A DNA stretch of 64,000 bases, from assembly GCA_002452335.1 (NCBI GenBank), contig DKFJ01000010.1:263559-327558 (forward strand), written 5' to 3'. Source of the DNA: Deferribacteraceae bacterium UBA6799 (GTDB taxonomy: Bacteria; Chrysiogenota; Deferribacteres; Deferribacterales; Geovibrionaceae). This document shows positions 43,485-53,370 of this stretch, piece after piece. A program made the position numbers and the translations under genes. The notes beneath the pieces were generated by a model. That model did not search any database and was not told the origin of the DNA. It was given only the letters and a program-made list of their open reading frames with translations. Positions within the stretch are counted from its first letter, which is position 1. Every line of letters begins with the position of its first letter.

Positions 43485-44968
43485 ATCAGAGCGGACTGAA
43501 GAGCGCCGAACAGAAATCCCAGCACAAACCCCAGAATATTTATCCATTTGAAACTGTCGCTCATGAATGAGAAGAGCAGTTTTTCCACCTCATAAAGATC
43601 GAGGGAATTGATCCTGTTTTCAGTAATCTTTGGAAAATTGACCGATGAGACTATATTATCGGTGTTTTTTTCGATTATCTTGTTGATCTCTTTGATAAAA
43701 GCGGACTTGATCCTGCTGAACATTTTTTTCGGAATATACTGATAGATATTGCTTATTTTAATATTATCAACAGCGGAGGCTATAACAGAAGCCATTTTTG
43801 ATATATTTGGTGAAAATGCTCCGTTAATCTTATCAGATATCAGAGTGTCTGCTCCGGCGTCATGGAGGATATCGCCCAGAGTCTTTTCAGGATTTTTCGC
43901 TGCGTATTCCATGATCTTTCCGCTTATCTTTTTTACGATGTCCTCGGACCCCATGGCCTTCTGAATAGTTGTCACCAGAGAGCTTTTCAGGCTGTAGATA
44001 TTCTCCAGCCCTATACTTCCCGCATGCATATAGAGCGGTTTTTCAGCCACGGATTTTATGTACTCCGTGATAGAGTTATTTATCTTCTGCTTGATATCGT
44101 CACTGTCTTTTATAGACTTTATCAGTGTAGGCATATATTTATCTACTATATCCCTGATGGTGTCCTCGTTGAGGAACATGTTCAGAAACCCCAGCTTCAT
44201 CTTGTCGAATGTGCCTTCTCCGAAATGCCCGTCCTTCAGCTCCACCAGTTTTGCGGATATTTTGCCTCTGGTGCGCTCATCATCGAACGCTGACTCCATA
44301 GATGTGAGTATCTTGTCCGTGATGAAGGAAGAAACCGCGGGTATCCTGCTCATCAGCGATTCCGGAACAATATCAGCCAGACTTTTTCCGGACATGACGA
44401 AGTTGTTGATATAGGCAGAGACGGCGCTGCCTGTCTCCTCCTGAATCCTCTGGGAAGATAGAAAAGTTTCTATCAGCTGCGATATGTTGTCTTTATACTG
44501 CTCCAGATCGCCTATTTTATATGAATATATCCTGTCTTTCACACCGTCGGCTGTCACACGGAATATTTCATCCATAAAACCGGACGTGTGCAGTGAATCC
44601 AGCAGAACGGTGATGATTGTTTTTGGTCTGTAACCGGTTTTCGCCAGCAGTTCTCCCACAGAACCGAAATCTTTTTCCAGAAAGGTCTTCAGCTCATGCT
44701 CCACGGCTTTTTCCAGCTTGCTCTGAACAGCCGCTCCGAAGAACGCCTCCTGAATGTCTTTTTTTCTCAGGAGTTTGTCGCCCACCAGTTCGCCTATCTC
44801 TTTTGCCAGTTTCGCTCTGTTTTTAGGGATGACTCCCTGCCAGCCGAACGACCACAGGGATTTTTTGTGGGGGCGGAAGAGCATTTTGATAGCGAGCCAG
44901 TTGGTGCCGTAACCCACCATTCCTGTGACGAATGGTGTTATGAGCAGGCTAAGATTTTGCGACAGCAA
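43469..44968 (-). CDS. DUF445-family membrane protein
   Basis: The 499-residue protein has an N-terminal hydrophobic segment with the family motif GYGTNWLAIKMLFRPH, a large helical body and a C-terminal hydrophobic helix (about 480-498). It matches the DUF445 family (YheB-like), whose function is unknown. It is the last gene in the carA-mltG-unknown-gppA unit and overlaps gppA by 20 bases. Confidence 0.88.
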   Translation of the reverse strand: MLSQNLSLLITPFVTGMVGYGTNWLAIKMLFRPHKKSLWSFGWQGVIPKNRAKLAKEIGELVGDKLLRKKDIQEAFFGAAVQSKLEKAVEHELKTFLEKDFGSVGELLAKTGYRPKTIITVLLDSLHTSGFMDEIFRVTADGVKDRIYSYKIGDLEQYKDNISQLIETFLSSQRIQEETGSAVSAYINNFVMSGKSLADIVPESLMSRIPAVSSFITDKILTSMESAFDDERTRGKISAKLVELKDGHFGEGTFDKMKLGFLNMFLNEDTIRDIVDKYMPTLIKSIKDSDDIKQKINNSITEYIKSVAEKPLYMHAGSIGLENIYSLKSSLVTTIQKAMGSEDIVKKISGKIMEYAAKNPEKTLGDILHDAGADTLISDKINGAFSPNISKMASVIASAVDNIKISNIYQYIPKKMFSRIKSAFIKEINKIIEKNTDNIVSSVNFPKITENRINSLDLYEVEKLLFSFMSDSFKWINILGFVLGFLFGALQSALIYIIS

Positions 44969-45863
44969 GAGCCAGTCCCTCCCTCAGTCCGAAATCTGAA
45001 ACGGTAAGTATGTCCATGCCCAGCATGCACATCAGCTCCAGAGTGATAAGAATTCCGGGGATCAGAACCTCCTGACGTCCTGGTTCCATTCCGGCTACCA
45101 GAAGCCTGTCTTCCGCTGTCATGGAGCAGAGCTTTTCTAAGATAGCCTCTATCTGCTGTTTGTTTATCTCAAAACCGTTGACCTTTATCTGGTCGTAGTT
45201 TTCCATGTGCATCTCTATGGCGGCCAGTGTGGTGGGTGTTCCGGCTGAGCCTATTATAAGATCAGGCCTGCAGTCGAGAAATTTTACGACCTCATTCAGA
45301 ACGCTGAATATGGGCGCTCTCATTCTGTCCATCTGTTCCATGTCCAGAATTCCGCTGAAATCGTATCTTTCCGCCATTTTTACCACACCCATAGGCACGC
45401 TTATCTTTTTCTGCGGTTTCCCGGGTTCGGCGTATATGAACTCTGTGGAGCCGCCGCCTATGTCGAACACAAGAACTTTTTTTCCGGTGGTATCTATGGC
45501 TGAGCAGACGCCGTTGAATATCAGCGCCGCTTCTGTTTCTCCGGGGATAACCTGAATCTTGATTCCCATTCTAGCCGCCGCGTCCAGCAGAACCTGAGAG
45601 TTTTTTGCCTCTCTGACGGCGCTGGTGGCTACAGCGTGGAATTTTTCCGCCTTGTAAAGGGTCATGGCTTCGGCGAACATTCTGAGAGCGTTCATGGTCT
45701 TTTCTATGGAAAGATCGCTCAGAATGCCTTTGGTGCTCAGAACTTCGGCGAGTTTGGTCACATGCCTGTCCTTATGCACTATGTTCTTTATCCTGCCGTC
45801 TTCGATATCCGCTATCATCAGGCGTACGGCGTTTGAGCCTATGTCTATCGCTGCTGCTCTCAT
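44949..45863 (-). CDS. Ppx/GppA phosphatase family protein
   Basis: The 304-residue protein has the ASKHA motifs of exopolyphosphatase/guanosine-pentaphosphatase: AAIDIGSNAVRLMIADI at the start, GETEAALIFNGV and FDIGGGSTEFI. It lacks the long C-terminal domain of E. coli Ppx, as the short type often does. It should act on polyphosphate or pppGpp. It overlaps both neighbours, so it is co-transcribed. Confidence 0.9.
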   Translation of the reverse strand: MRAAAIDIGSNAVRLMIADIEDGRIKNIVHKDRHVTKLAEVLSTKGILSDLSIEKTMNALRMFAEAMTLYKAEKFHAVATSAVREAKNSQVLLDAAARMGIKIQVIPGETEAALIFNGVCSAIDTTGKKVLVFDIGGGSTEFIYAEPGKPQKKISVPMGVVKMAERYDFSGILDMEQMDRMRAPIFSVLNEVVKFLDCRPDLIIGSAGTPTTLAAIEMHMENYDQIKVNGFEINKQQIEAILEKLCSMTAEDRLLVAGMEPGRQEVLIPGILITLELMCMLGMDILTVSDFGLREGLALAVAKS

Positions 45864-47209
45864 TCTATTATCCTAAACCTTTTTATTCCTCTGGCAGATA
45901 CAGTGAGGATGCCGTGTGTCATTTCTGTCTTGTCTTTTGCGCTGATGCGCACGATGACGTTCATATCATAGACTTTTTCCACGAATTTCTTTTCCGGTCC
46001 CTCACCGGATACAGAGTACACCAGCGAGAGAGGTTCTTCAAGCCCGGATATGATCCTGTTCAGTTTGAACATCATCAGGTCGGTGACGCCGTTTATCTCG
46101 TTGTCCATCAGCGTGTTTATCTTTTTATGGTATATGCGCACTTTTTTTGTGAAGCGGATTATCCTGTCATTGTCGTCATAGCCGTTTCTGGCGTATTCCG
46201 GGAGGTCTTCCGGGGCTATGAAGATGGCTTTTTCATATGTTTTGCCCATGGCGTGCTTTTTGGTGCTTTCGTATATGAGCGTTTCGAAGTCGTATATGAG
46301 CGAGTTGAACCTTCTCTTCAGGCTGTCTCTGAAGCCTTCCTTTATCCTGTCTTTGAACATATATCCGATAACCAGCGCCACGAAGAACGGCACGGTGAAG
46401 TTGCCGTATCTCTGCTGAGCCCAGAACGCCAGAACAGTGGCGAATATCATGGATATTCCAGCCGCCACGGCATAGAGGATGTTGTTCGTAGTGCGGTCGG
46501 CTTTCTTTCTTTTTGCTTTCAGATGCAGGACAGAGTAGAAATATTCCTTAAGCTGATAATATCTTTTCAGCAGCTTTTCGTTCTGTTCGTCATCACCCGC
46601 TGTGGCGTGGGGATAGAATTCTTTTCTGTATTTCAGCTCGTATTTAATGGTTTCCAGAATGTCGTCTTTGAACGTGGCGCTGAGCCTGTCATAGAGTCTT
46701 ACCAGATATATGTTGGTCACCACACTGGTGAATTCATCACCCATAACCACCATTTCATTGTCAGCGTACATGTTCTTTATCTTGCGGAAGATGTTTCTGG
46801 TTTTCCGGACATGCTCCAGAAGCAGCTCTATCTCCTCTTTTTTGCTGTCATTGTTCAGTCCTGCCGTGTGGTTGCGCAGCATGGCTCTGTAGCCGCACAC
46901 GAATTTTTTGTACATGTATTCGCAGGTATGCTTATTTTCTTTGCGGTCGCAGGTTTCATCAAAATTTTTCAGACGTTTATAATAGTTATTAAGATAGAAA
47001 TCAGGCGTCTTCAGACGGATATTTCTGCTGAGATCCTGATAGAAGTGCTTTTTTTCATAGGTTGTATGGTCTATCTCCATATCCTGAGGAAAGAACAGAA
47101 AGAAATCGATATTATAGTCAGACCTGTCCGGAGCGCCCTCAGGGACGTATTCCAGTTTGATCTCAAGCGCTTTTTTGTTGTGGGCTCTTACATTTATCCG
47201 GTTCTGCAT
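45860..47209 (-). CDS. Membrane protein of unknown function
   Basis: The 449-residue protein has two transmembrane helices in its middle (about 247-290) and long charged, helical regions on both sides, with no family I can name. It starts MQNRINVRAHNKKALEIKLEYVPEG. A long open frame on the opposite strand covers the same bases but has an unlikely composition, so the minus-strand gene is preferred. It sits between mltG and gppA and overlaps the latter by 4 bases. Confidence 0.78.
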   Translation of the reverse strand: MQNRINVRAHNKKALEIKLEYVPEGAPDRSDYNIDFFLFFPQDMEIDHTTYEKKHFYQDLSRNIRLKTPDFYLNNYYKRLKNFDETCDRKENKHTCEYMYKKFVCGYRAMLRNHTAGLNNDSKKEEIELLLEHVRKTRNIFRKIKNMYADNEMVVMGDEFTSVVTNIYLVRLYDRLSATFKDDILETIKYELKYRKEFYPHATAGDDEQNEKLLKRYYQLKEYFYSVLHLKAKRKKADRTTNNILYAVAAGISMIFATVLAFWAQQRYGNFTVPFFVALVIGYMFKDRIKEGFRDSLKRRFNSLIYDFETLIYESTKKHAMGKTYEKAIFIAPEDLPEYARNGYDDNDRIIRFTKKVRIYHKKINTLMDNEINGVTDLMMFKLNRIISGLEEPLSLVYSVSGEGPEKKFVEKVYDMNVIVRISAKDKTEMTHGILTVSARGIKRFRIIE

Positions 47210-47251
47210 ATATAGATAATAATACTCTATATACCTTGTGTCATCAGGAAT

Positions 47252-48250
47252 TTACTGATTCTTCTGGAATTTGTTCACATTATTGATCTGATCGTTGTAG
47301 TTTTCGCTGAAGGTATGCACATGGTTTTTGTCAGCGACAAAATACAGATAGCGGGTGTCAGCGGGATAGAGTGCCGCTTCGATAGCCATTTTTGACGGAT
47401 TGCAGATGGGAGTGGGGGGGAGACCTTTATGTTTGTAGGTGTTGTACGGGTTGGCGTCATCCTGAAGATGTTTTTTTGTCAGGTTGCCGTCGAACTCCGG
47501 CAGCAGACCATAGATCACCGTTGGGTCAGCCTGAAGCCTCATCTTCTTCTTCAGTCTGTTGTGATATACGGAAGATATCACCGGCGCCTCAGCCGGGTCG
47601 AATGTCTCTTTTTGGATTATCGACGCGAGAATTATTATTTCGTTCAGACTCATCCCCAGCTCGGCCGCTCTGGCTTCCGCGTTTTTCGGAAGCTGCTGGG
47701 TGAAGAGCCAGTACATGGTCTGGATAACGAAATTGGGTCTGGAAAAAGGAGGAAAGCTGTATGTGTTGGGATACAGATATCCTTCCAGGCTGTTCAGGCT
47801 CATTCCGGTGAGTTTGTATATGAACTCAGGATCACGGGTCAGCCGGAAAAACTGTCCGGCGTCATCCACAATGAAATTGTCCAGCCTCTGCGCCATGTCA
47901 TAGGTGTTGTAACCTTCCGGAAAAGTTATCTTCATGGTGGACTGAGCGCCCTTGGTTATCATTTCCAGAAAATCTTTCACAGTGGTGTCAGTAACTTTGT
48001 AATATCCGTACTTCAGGTTTTTATCTATCTCTTTGACACGGGTGAGGTAATATTTGAAAAAGAAAGGGGTGTCCAGCGGTCTGAACACCTCGTTATACAT
48101 CACATTGAATCCCCCTGATTTGGGGATGGTGACCTCGGCTGTTATTCTTGTCTCATTGATGAACTTCTCGCACCGCACAGTCCAGAAACCGAAGGCGGAT
48201 GTGACGGCGAACAGAGAAGCTATGAGAGCGATAACAATGATTCTGATCAT
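47252..48250 (-). CDS. mltG: Endolytic murein transglycosylase MltG
   Basis: MltG cleaves nascent glycan strands in the periplasm. The 332-residue protein has an N-terminal membrane anchor (about 3-20) and a YceG/MltG domain with the catalytic Glu of LASIIQKET and the NRLKKKMRLQADPTVIYGL region. It overlaps the carA stop by one base (TGATG). Confidence 0.94.
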   Translation of the reverse strand: MIRIIVIALIASLFAVTSAFGFWTVRCEKFINETRITAEVTIPKSGGFNVMYNEVFRPLDTPFFFKYYLTRVKEIDKNLKYGYYKVTDTTVKDFLEMITKGAQSTMKITFPEGYNTYDMAQRLDNFIVDDAGQFFRLTRDPEFIYKLTGMSLNSLEGYLYPNTYSFPPFSRPNFVIQTMYWLFTQQLPKNAEARAAELGMSLNEIIILASIIQKETFDPAEAPVISSVYHNRLKKKMRLQADPTVIYGLLPEFDGNLTKKHLQDDANPYNTYKHKGLPPTPICNPSKMAIEAALYPADTRYLYFVADKNHVHTFSENYNDQINNVNKFQKNQ

Positions 48251-49374
48251 CAGGCACTTTTATGTTTATCTATCATATCTACAAAACGCTCGAAAAGATA
48301 TACGGCGTCCTGCGGTCCGGGTCCGTTCTCCGGGTGATACTGCACAGAGAAGAGGGGGTGTGTCTTGTGTTTCAGCCCTTCCACTGTCTTGTCGTTCAGG
48401 TTGATGTGTGTGACTTCCACCTGATCGCCCAGGGTGTCCACGTCCACAGCGAAGCAGTGGTTCTGAGCCGTGATCTCGACTCTGCCTGTCTCAAAATCTT
48501 TCACAGGCTGGTTTCCGCCGTGGTGACCGAATTTCAGCTTATATGTTTTTCCGCCCAGCGCCAGCCCCAGTATCTGGTTGCCCAGACAGATTCCGAAGAG
48601 GGGATATTTGCCTATGAGCTGTTTTGTCAGTTCTATGGCGTATTTAACTGGTTCTGGGTCTCCGGGACCGTTGGAGAGGAATACTCCGTCAGGGTTCAGC
48701 GCCTTGATCTCTTCGAAGGTGGTGGTTGCGGGGACTACAGTCACCTCGCAGCCCAGATCGGCGAAGTATCTGAGAATGTTCTTTTTAATGCCGAAATCCA
48801 CGGCGACTACGTGTCTCTTGGGGTCAGTCAGGTCTGTGTAGCCTTTTTCCAGATCCCATGTTTTCTGTGTCCATTTATAGGCTTTGGAGCAGGTCACGTT
48901 CTTCACATAATCCTGTCCTTCAATGCTCTTCATTCCGGCAGCCATTTTTTTCAGCTTTTCCACATCGTCTGTTTCTGTGCTGATCACGGCGTTCATTGAT
49001 CCCTGCTCACGGATGTGTCTCACCAGCATTCTGGTGTCTATGCCTTCTATGCCGATGACCCCGTGTTCCTTAAGGAAGTCTCCGAGGCTTTTGTCGGCTC
49101 TGTAGTTACTGTATATGTTGCTGTATTCCTTCACTATGAAGGCGGACAGCCAAACTTTTTCTGATTCGTAATCCTCTGAGTTCACTCCGTAGTTGCCTAT
49201 CAGCGGATATGTCATGCAGACCATCTGACCGAAGTATGAAGGGTCTGTCAGAATCTCCTGATATCCTGTGATGGATGTATTAAAGACAACTTCCCCCTCT
49301 TTGGTGGCGTCCGCTCCGAAACTTCTGCCCTCAAAGACTGTGCCGTCGGAAAGTACCAGATATGCTTTTTTCAT
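48250..49374 (-). CDS. carA: Carbamoyl-phosphate synthase small subunit
   Basis: CarA is the glutaminase that supplies ammonia to carbamoyl-phosphate synthase. The 374-residue protein starts MKKAYLVLSDGTVFEGRSFGA and carries the class I amidotransferase cysteine in FGICLGNQILGLALGG, and HPENGPGPQD near the end. carB is not in the window. It is the first gene of the minus-strand unit that runs to 43469. Confidence 0.96.
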   Translation of the reverse strand: MKKAYLVLSDGTVFEGRSFGADATKEGEVVFNTSITGYQEILTDPSYFGQMVCMTYPLIGNYGVNSEDYESEKVWLSAFIVKEYSNIYSNYRADKSLGDFLKEHGVIGIEGIDTRMLVRHIREQGSMNAVISTETDDVEKLKKMAAGMKSIEGQDYVKNVTCSKAYKWTQKTWDLEKGYTDLTDPKRHVVAVDFGIKKNILRYFADLGCEVTVVPATTTFEEIKALNPDGVFLSNGPGDPEPVKYAIELTKQLIGKYPLFGICLGNQILGLALGGKTYKLKFGHHGGNQPVKDFETGRVEITAQNHCFAVDVDTLGDQVEVTHINLNDKTVEGLKHKTHPLFSVQYHPENGPGPQDAVYLFERFVDMIDKHKSA

Positions 49375-49445
49375 TATGTGTCTGACCTCTTAAGTATACT
49401 GCTTACGAATTTTATGTTTTTTTCTGAAAAGTGCAAGCATTTTCC

Positions 49446-49479
49446 AAAAAAAACCGGAGCTGGTTAACTCCGGTTTTTA
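49446..49479 (-). terminator. Intrinsic terminator of the GAPDH gene
   Basis: AAACCGGAG / CTCCGGTTT with an 8-base loop is flanked by T-rich tracts on both strands and lies past the GAPDH stop. Confidence 0.85.
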
Positions 49480-49490
49480 TATCATATCTA

Positions 49491-50936
49491 TCAATAGCTT
49501 TCAGGATAAGTTTTGAGCCTGAGTCCGCACATATATTCTGCTATGCGGTTCACCTGACGGCTGTAGCCGTACTCGTTGTCGTACCATACATAGAGAACAG
49601 CTCTGTTGCCGTCCACTATGGTAGCCAGCCCGTCCACGATTCCGGTGAATTTGTTGCCCACGAAGTCGGATGATACGACCTCTGTGCTCTTCACAAATGA
49701 TATCTGGTCAGTGAGGCTGGAGTTCAGCGACATGTCACGGATATAGTCGTTCACCTCGTCCAGAGTTGTCTCCTTCTCCAGTGTCAGGTTAAGGATAGCC
49801 AGAGAAACGTTGGGTGTGGGGACACGGATGGCGTTTCCTGTCAGCTTGCCCTTAAGGTCGGGCAGGGCTTTGGCAACAGCCTTCGCGGCTCCTGTCTCTG
49901 TGATAACCATGTTCAGGGGAGCGCCTCTGCCTCTTCTGTCTTTTTTATGATAGTTGTCTATCAGGTTCTGGTCGTTGGTGTATGAGTGGCATGTCTCCAC
50001 ATGTCCGTTGATGATGTTGAACTTGTCATGCATGATCTTCAGCACGGGCACTATGGCGTTGGTGGTACAGCTTGCGGCTGTGACTATTTTGTTGTCTGAT
50101 GTCAGCGTCTTGTGGTTGATACCGTATACCACGTTGGGCAGGTCGCCTTTTCCGGGGGCTGTCAGGATTACCTGTGATGCTCCGGGGCATTTCAGGTGCA
50201 GACCGAGCCCTTCCTCTGTGCTCCATTTACCTGTGTTGTCTATTATCAGGGCGTCATTGATGCCGTATTTTGTATAGTCTACTTTGTCGGGGCCGTCAGA
50301 GGCTATGAATTTTACATAGTTGCCGTTCACTATGATAGCGTCCTCTTCCTCCACTACGATGATAGTTCCATCGAAAGCGCCGTGCACTGAGTCTCTGCGG
50401 AGCAGGCTCGCGCGTTTGGCTATGTCCATCTTCTCTCCGGCGCGGATAACGACAGCGCGGAGACGGAGACCTGTGCCCACTCTGGAGCGGTTGATCAGTA
50501 TGCGTGCCATGAGGCGTCCGATACGTCCGAAACCGTAAAGAACAACGTCTTTCTCCGGTTTGTCCTCGTGGTCGCTGACGTTTATCTCTGCCAGTTCTTT
50601 CAGCACAAAGTCGGCTACTGACTGGGTCTTATCTGTTTTTTCATATTTAGCGTACAGCTTGCCTATATCTATGGTGGCGGGCGCCAGATCCATGTTGGCT
50701 ACCACGTCCAGATAGGGCTTGGTCTCTCTTACAGACAGCTCCTTGTCTATGATAAGACGGGCAAATCTGTGGATCTTCATAAGCTGTATAGGGTTCTTTC
50801 TCACAAGAGACTGTCCGAAGAGTCTGATAACAATACCTTTCTGCTTATAGAGCTTTGTTATCACCGGAACCATTTCGGTGGCTATATCTTCGCGTTCTGT
50901 CCAGTCTTTCATGTATGCATCTGTCATTGTTCTCAT
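49491..50936 (-). CDS. Long-form glyceraldehyde-3-phosphate dehydrogenase
   Basis: The 481-residue protein has an N-terminal extension of about 130 residues before the NAD-binding VVLYGFGRIGRLMARILINR. The active-site SCTTNAIVPVLK and the C-terminal WYDNEYGYSRQVNRI are typical GAPDH motifs. This long class occurs in Bacteroidetes and some proteobacteria. It interconverts glyceraldehyde-3-phosphate and 1,3-bisphosphoglycerate. The ATG at 50936 is preceded by an AGGAG site. No other glycolysis gene is nearby. Confidence 0.93.
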   Translation of the reverse strand: MRTMTDAYMKDWTEREDIATEMVPVITKLYKQKGIVIRLFGQSLVRKNPIQLMKIHRFARLIIDKELSVRETKPYLDVVANMDLAPATIDIGKLYAKYEKTDKTQSVADFVLKELAEINVSDHEDKPEKDVVLYGFGRIGRLMARILINRSRVGTGLRLRAVVIRAGEKMDIAKRASLLRRDSVHGAFDGTIIVVEEEDAIIVNGNYVKFIASDGPDKVDYTKYGINDALIIDNTGKWSTEEGLGLHLKCPGASQVILTAPGKGDLPNVVYGINHKTLTSDNKIVTAASCTTNAIVPVLKIMHDKFNIINGHVETCHSYTNDQNLIDNYHKKDRRGRGAPLNMVITETGAAKAVAKALPDLKGKLTGNAIRVPTPNVSLAILNLTLEKETTLDEVNDYIRDMSLNSSLTDQISFVKSTEVVSSDFVGNKFTGIVDGLATIVDGNRAVLYVWYDNEYGYSRQVNRIAEYMCGLRLKTYPESY

Positions 50937-51309
50937 GCGTACACTCCTAGATTAATTAAGCGGGTCTGTATTTTTGTGAGGCGTATTAAATATTATTTTT
51001 GAAAAAAATAGAATAGGAAATGTTGGATATTTGAAAAATAAATAATATGGGCGGGTGTTATATTTTACTCATGAAATATTGAGACATGAAAAAAGTTCTT
51101 GTAAAATGAGTCAGGCTTTGTTAGCATACATATATGCAGAATAATTTAATTTAGATCACTATGATTCCAGCGGTAAAAACCAGCGGAACATGTCAAGTAT
51201 AACTGGTTTATTAATTATATCTTAACAATTCTTATATATTTAATAATCGTGTTATACCAATCAATTATCACAAATAATGTGCTTATCTGTAAAAAAAAAT
51301 GGTTGTATA
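50937..51309. promoter_or_regulatory. Intergenic control region upstream of proVWX
   Basis: This 373-bp AT-rich stretch has no gene. A predicted promoter for proV is TTGTTA (51118-51123) with AATAAT (51140-51145) 16 bases away. Its spacer contains a perfect palindrome GCATA / TATGC (51124-51128 and 51133-51137). No clear ribosome-binding site precedes ATG 51310. Confidence 0.35.
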
Positions 51310-52515
51310 ATGGATAAAAAAGAAAAAATCAAAATCGAAGACCTGTATAAGATCTATGGAAACAAGCCCAAACAGGCTCTGTCTATGCTGAAAAGCGGAA
51401 AATCAAAAGAAGAGGTTCTGGAAAAAACACGGATGTCCGTGGGGGTTAACAACGCCTCTTTCACGATATACGAAGGCGAGATATTTGTTATCATGGGGCT
51501 GTCGGGTTCCGGTAAGTCCACTCTGGTGCGTCTGCTGAACAGACTGATCGAACCGACTGCCGGCTCTGTCTGGCTGGACGGAGAGGATGTCGCTAAGATG
51601 AGCACAGAGAGGCTGACAGAGATACGCAGGCGTAAGATGTGCATGGTCTTTCAGTCTTTTGCCCTGATGCCTCATATGACCGTTCTGGAGAACGCCGCCT
51701 TCGGGCTGGAGATATCCGGAGCAAAAAAAGAGGAGCGCAGGGAGAGAGCAGTGACAGCTCTGGCACAGGTGGGGCTGGAGGCCTGGGCAGACAGCTATCC
51801 GGATGATCTGTCAGGCGGGATGAAACAGAGAGTGGGGCTGGCGAGGGCGCTGGCTGTCAACCCGGAAGTTCTACTGATGGACGAGGCCTTTTCGGCTCTT
51901 GATCCGCTCATCCGCTGCGAAATGCAGGATGAACTGCTCAAGATTCAGAAAAAGAACAAGCGCACAATAGTCTTCATATCACATGATCTGGACGAGGCGA
52001 TGCGGATCGGCGACAGGATCGCGATAATGGAGGGCGGCAGAGTGGTTCAGGTCGGCACGCCTGAGGATATTCTGCTGAACCCGGCGGACGACTATGTCAG
52101 AGCGTTTTTCAGGGGCGTTGACCCTACCATAATTCTCACAGCTAAAGATATTTCCCAGAAAAATGATGTAACTATAAAGATGCGCCCCGGAAACGGTCCC
52201 AGAACCGCCGTGCAGCGTCTTATTAAATATGAGAAAGATCAGATATATGTGCTGGACGAGGACGAGGTTTATCTGGGTATTCTCACCAGAGATGTTCTGG
52301 ATGAGATGATAGACAGGGGCGAGAGAGAGCTGGACGCTGGCAGGCTGAATGTTATAGAGCCTTCCAGAGAGACTGATTCCATGCAGGATATCCTGCCCAA
52401 ACTGATATCCGGCACTGCGCCTGTGCCTGTGGTGGACAGCGAAGGGGTATACGCTGGAACGATATCCAGAAAGCAGTTTTTGAAAACCCTGCATAGAAAC
52501 GGAGAAAGCGAATGA
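51310..52515 (+). CDS. proV: Glycine betaine/proline ABC transporter ATP-binding protein
   Basis: The 401-residue protein has Walker A GLSGSGKST, signature LSGGMKQRVGLARAL and Walker B LLMDEAF, followed by two C-terminal CBS domains that sense osmotic strength in this family. The ATG at 51310 is chosen by alignment with ProV/OpuAA (KIEDLYKIYG). An upstream in-frame ATG at 51277 has no ribosome site either. It overlaps proW by 4 bases. Confidence 0.94.
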   Translation: MDKKEKIKIEDLYKIYGNKPKQALSMLKSGKSKEEVLEKTRMSVGVNNASFTIYEGEIFVIMGLSGSGKSTLVRLLNRLIEPTAGSVWLDGEDVAKMSTERLTEIRRRKMCMVFQSFALMPHMTVLENAAFGLEISGAKKEERRERAVTALAQVGLEAWADSYPDDLSGGMKQRVGLARALAVNPEVLLMDEAFSALDPLIRCEMQDELLKIQKKNKRTIVFISHDLDEAMRIGDRIAIMEGGRVVQVGTPEDILLNPADDYVRAFFRGVDPTIILTAKDISQKNDVTIKMRPGNGPRTAVQRLIKYEKDQIYVLDEDEVYLGILTRDVLDEMIDRGERELDAGRLNVIEPSRETDSMQDILPKLISGTAPVPVVDSEGVYAGTISRKQFLKTLHRNGESE

Positions 52516-53360
52516 GTTTTTTTGATTTTGACGAAAGGATAATTCCGCTCGATACATGGATTCAGAGCGGCGTAGATAAACTGGTTGAGAACTACAGAGA
52601 CGTTTTTCAGATAATGAAGATGCCTGTGGAGGTCTCGCTGAACGGTGTGGTGTGGGTTCTGACCTATCTGCATCCGCTTATAATAATAGCGGCGCTCTGC
52701 GCTGCCGCCTACAGATATTCCGGTAGAAAGCTGGCGGTCTTCACCGCTCTCACGCTGATGCTCACAGGGATGCTGGGGCTCTGGGAAGAGACGATGATAA
52801 CGCTGGCTATGGTGTTCTGCTCGGTACTCTTCTGCGCTGTAGCGGGTATTCCTCTGGGGATACTGGCTGGACGCAGCGACAGGTTCGAGGGGTTCATACG
52901 CCCGTTTCTGGATGCCATGCAGACAACCCCCGCGTTCGTTTATCTGGTTCCTGTGGTGATGCTGTTCAGCATCGGCACTGTGTCGGGTATTCTGGCCACC
53001 ATCGTTTTTGCCATGCCGCCCATCATCAGGCTCACCAGTCTGGGGATACGTCATGTGCATCCGGAGCTGGTGGAGGCGGCGGAGTCTTTCGGGGCTACGC
53101 CTTTTCAGGTTCTGCGCAGGGTACAGATACCGCTGGCTATGCCTTCGATAATGGCGGGGCTGAATCAGACCATCATGATGTCGCTGTCCATGGTGGTTAT
53201 AGCGGCGCTCATAGGCGCGGGCGGATTGGGTATGCCTGTCTTTCTGGGGCTGAACACTCTGGATATAGGGCTGGCGACCATTGGCGGTCTCTGCATAGTT
53301 CTGCTGGCGATGGTGCTGGACAGGATCACTCAGGGAATGGGAACAGTAAAGAGAAAATAA
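52512..53360 (+). CDS. proW: Glycine betaine/proline ABC transporter permease
   Basis: The 282-residue membrane protein has an N-terminal domain of about 90 residues and six or so transmembrane helices with the permease EAA loop (VEAAESFGATPFQVLRRVQIPLAMPSIMAG). It forms the channel of the ProVWX uptake system. It begins within the proV stop and is followed by proX 10 bases later. Confidence 0.95.
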   Translation: MSFFDFDERIIPLDTWIQSGVDKLVENYRDVFQIMKMPVEVSLNGVVWVLTYLHPLIIIAALCAAAYRYSGRKLAVFTALTLMLTGMLGLWEETMITLAMVFCSVLFCAVAGIPLGILAGRSDRFEGFIRPFLDAMQTTPAFVYLVPVVMLFSIGTVSGILATIVFAMPPIIRLTSLGIRHVHPELVEAAESFGATPFQVLRRVQIPLAMPSIMAGLNQTIMMSLSMVVIAALIGAGGLGMPVFLGLNTLDIGLATIGGLCIVLLAMVLDRITQGMGTVKRK

Positions 53361-53370
53361 GGAGGAATAG

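Noticed and set aside
45833..47215. A 460-codon open frame on the plus strand opposite the unknown membrane protein
   Set aside because: Its composition (rich in Phe, Val, His, Tyr and Cys) is typical of antisense shadow frames, it has no ribosome site, and the minus-strand gene overlaps its operon neighbour properly and has two clean membrane helices.
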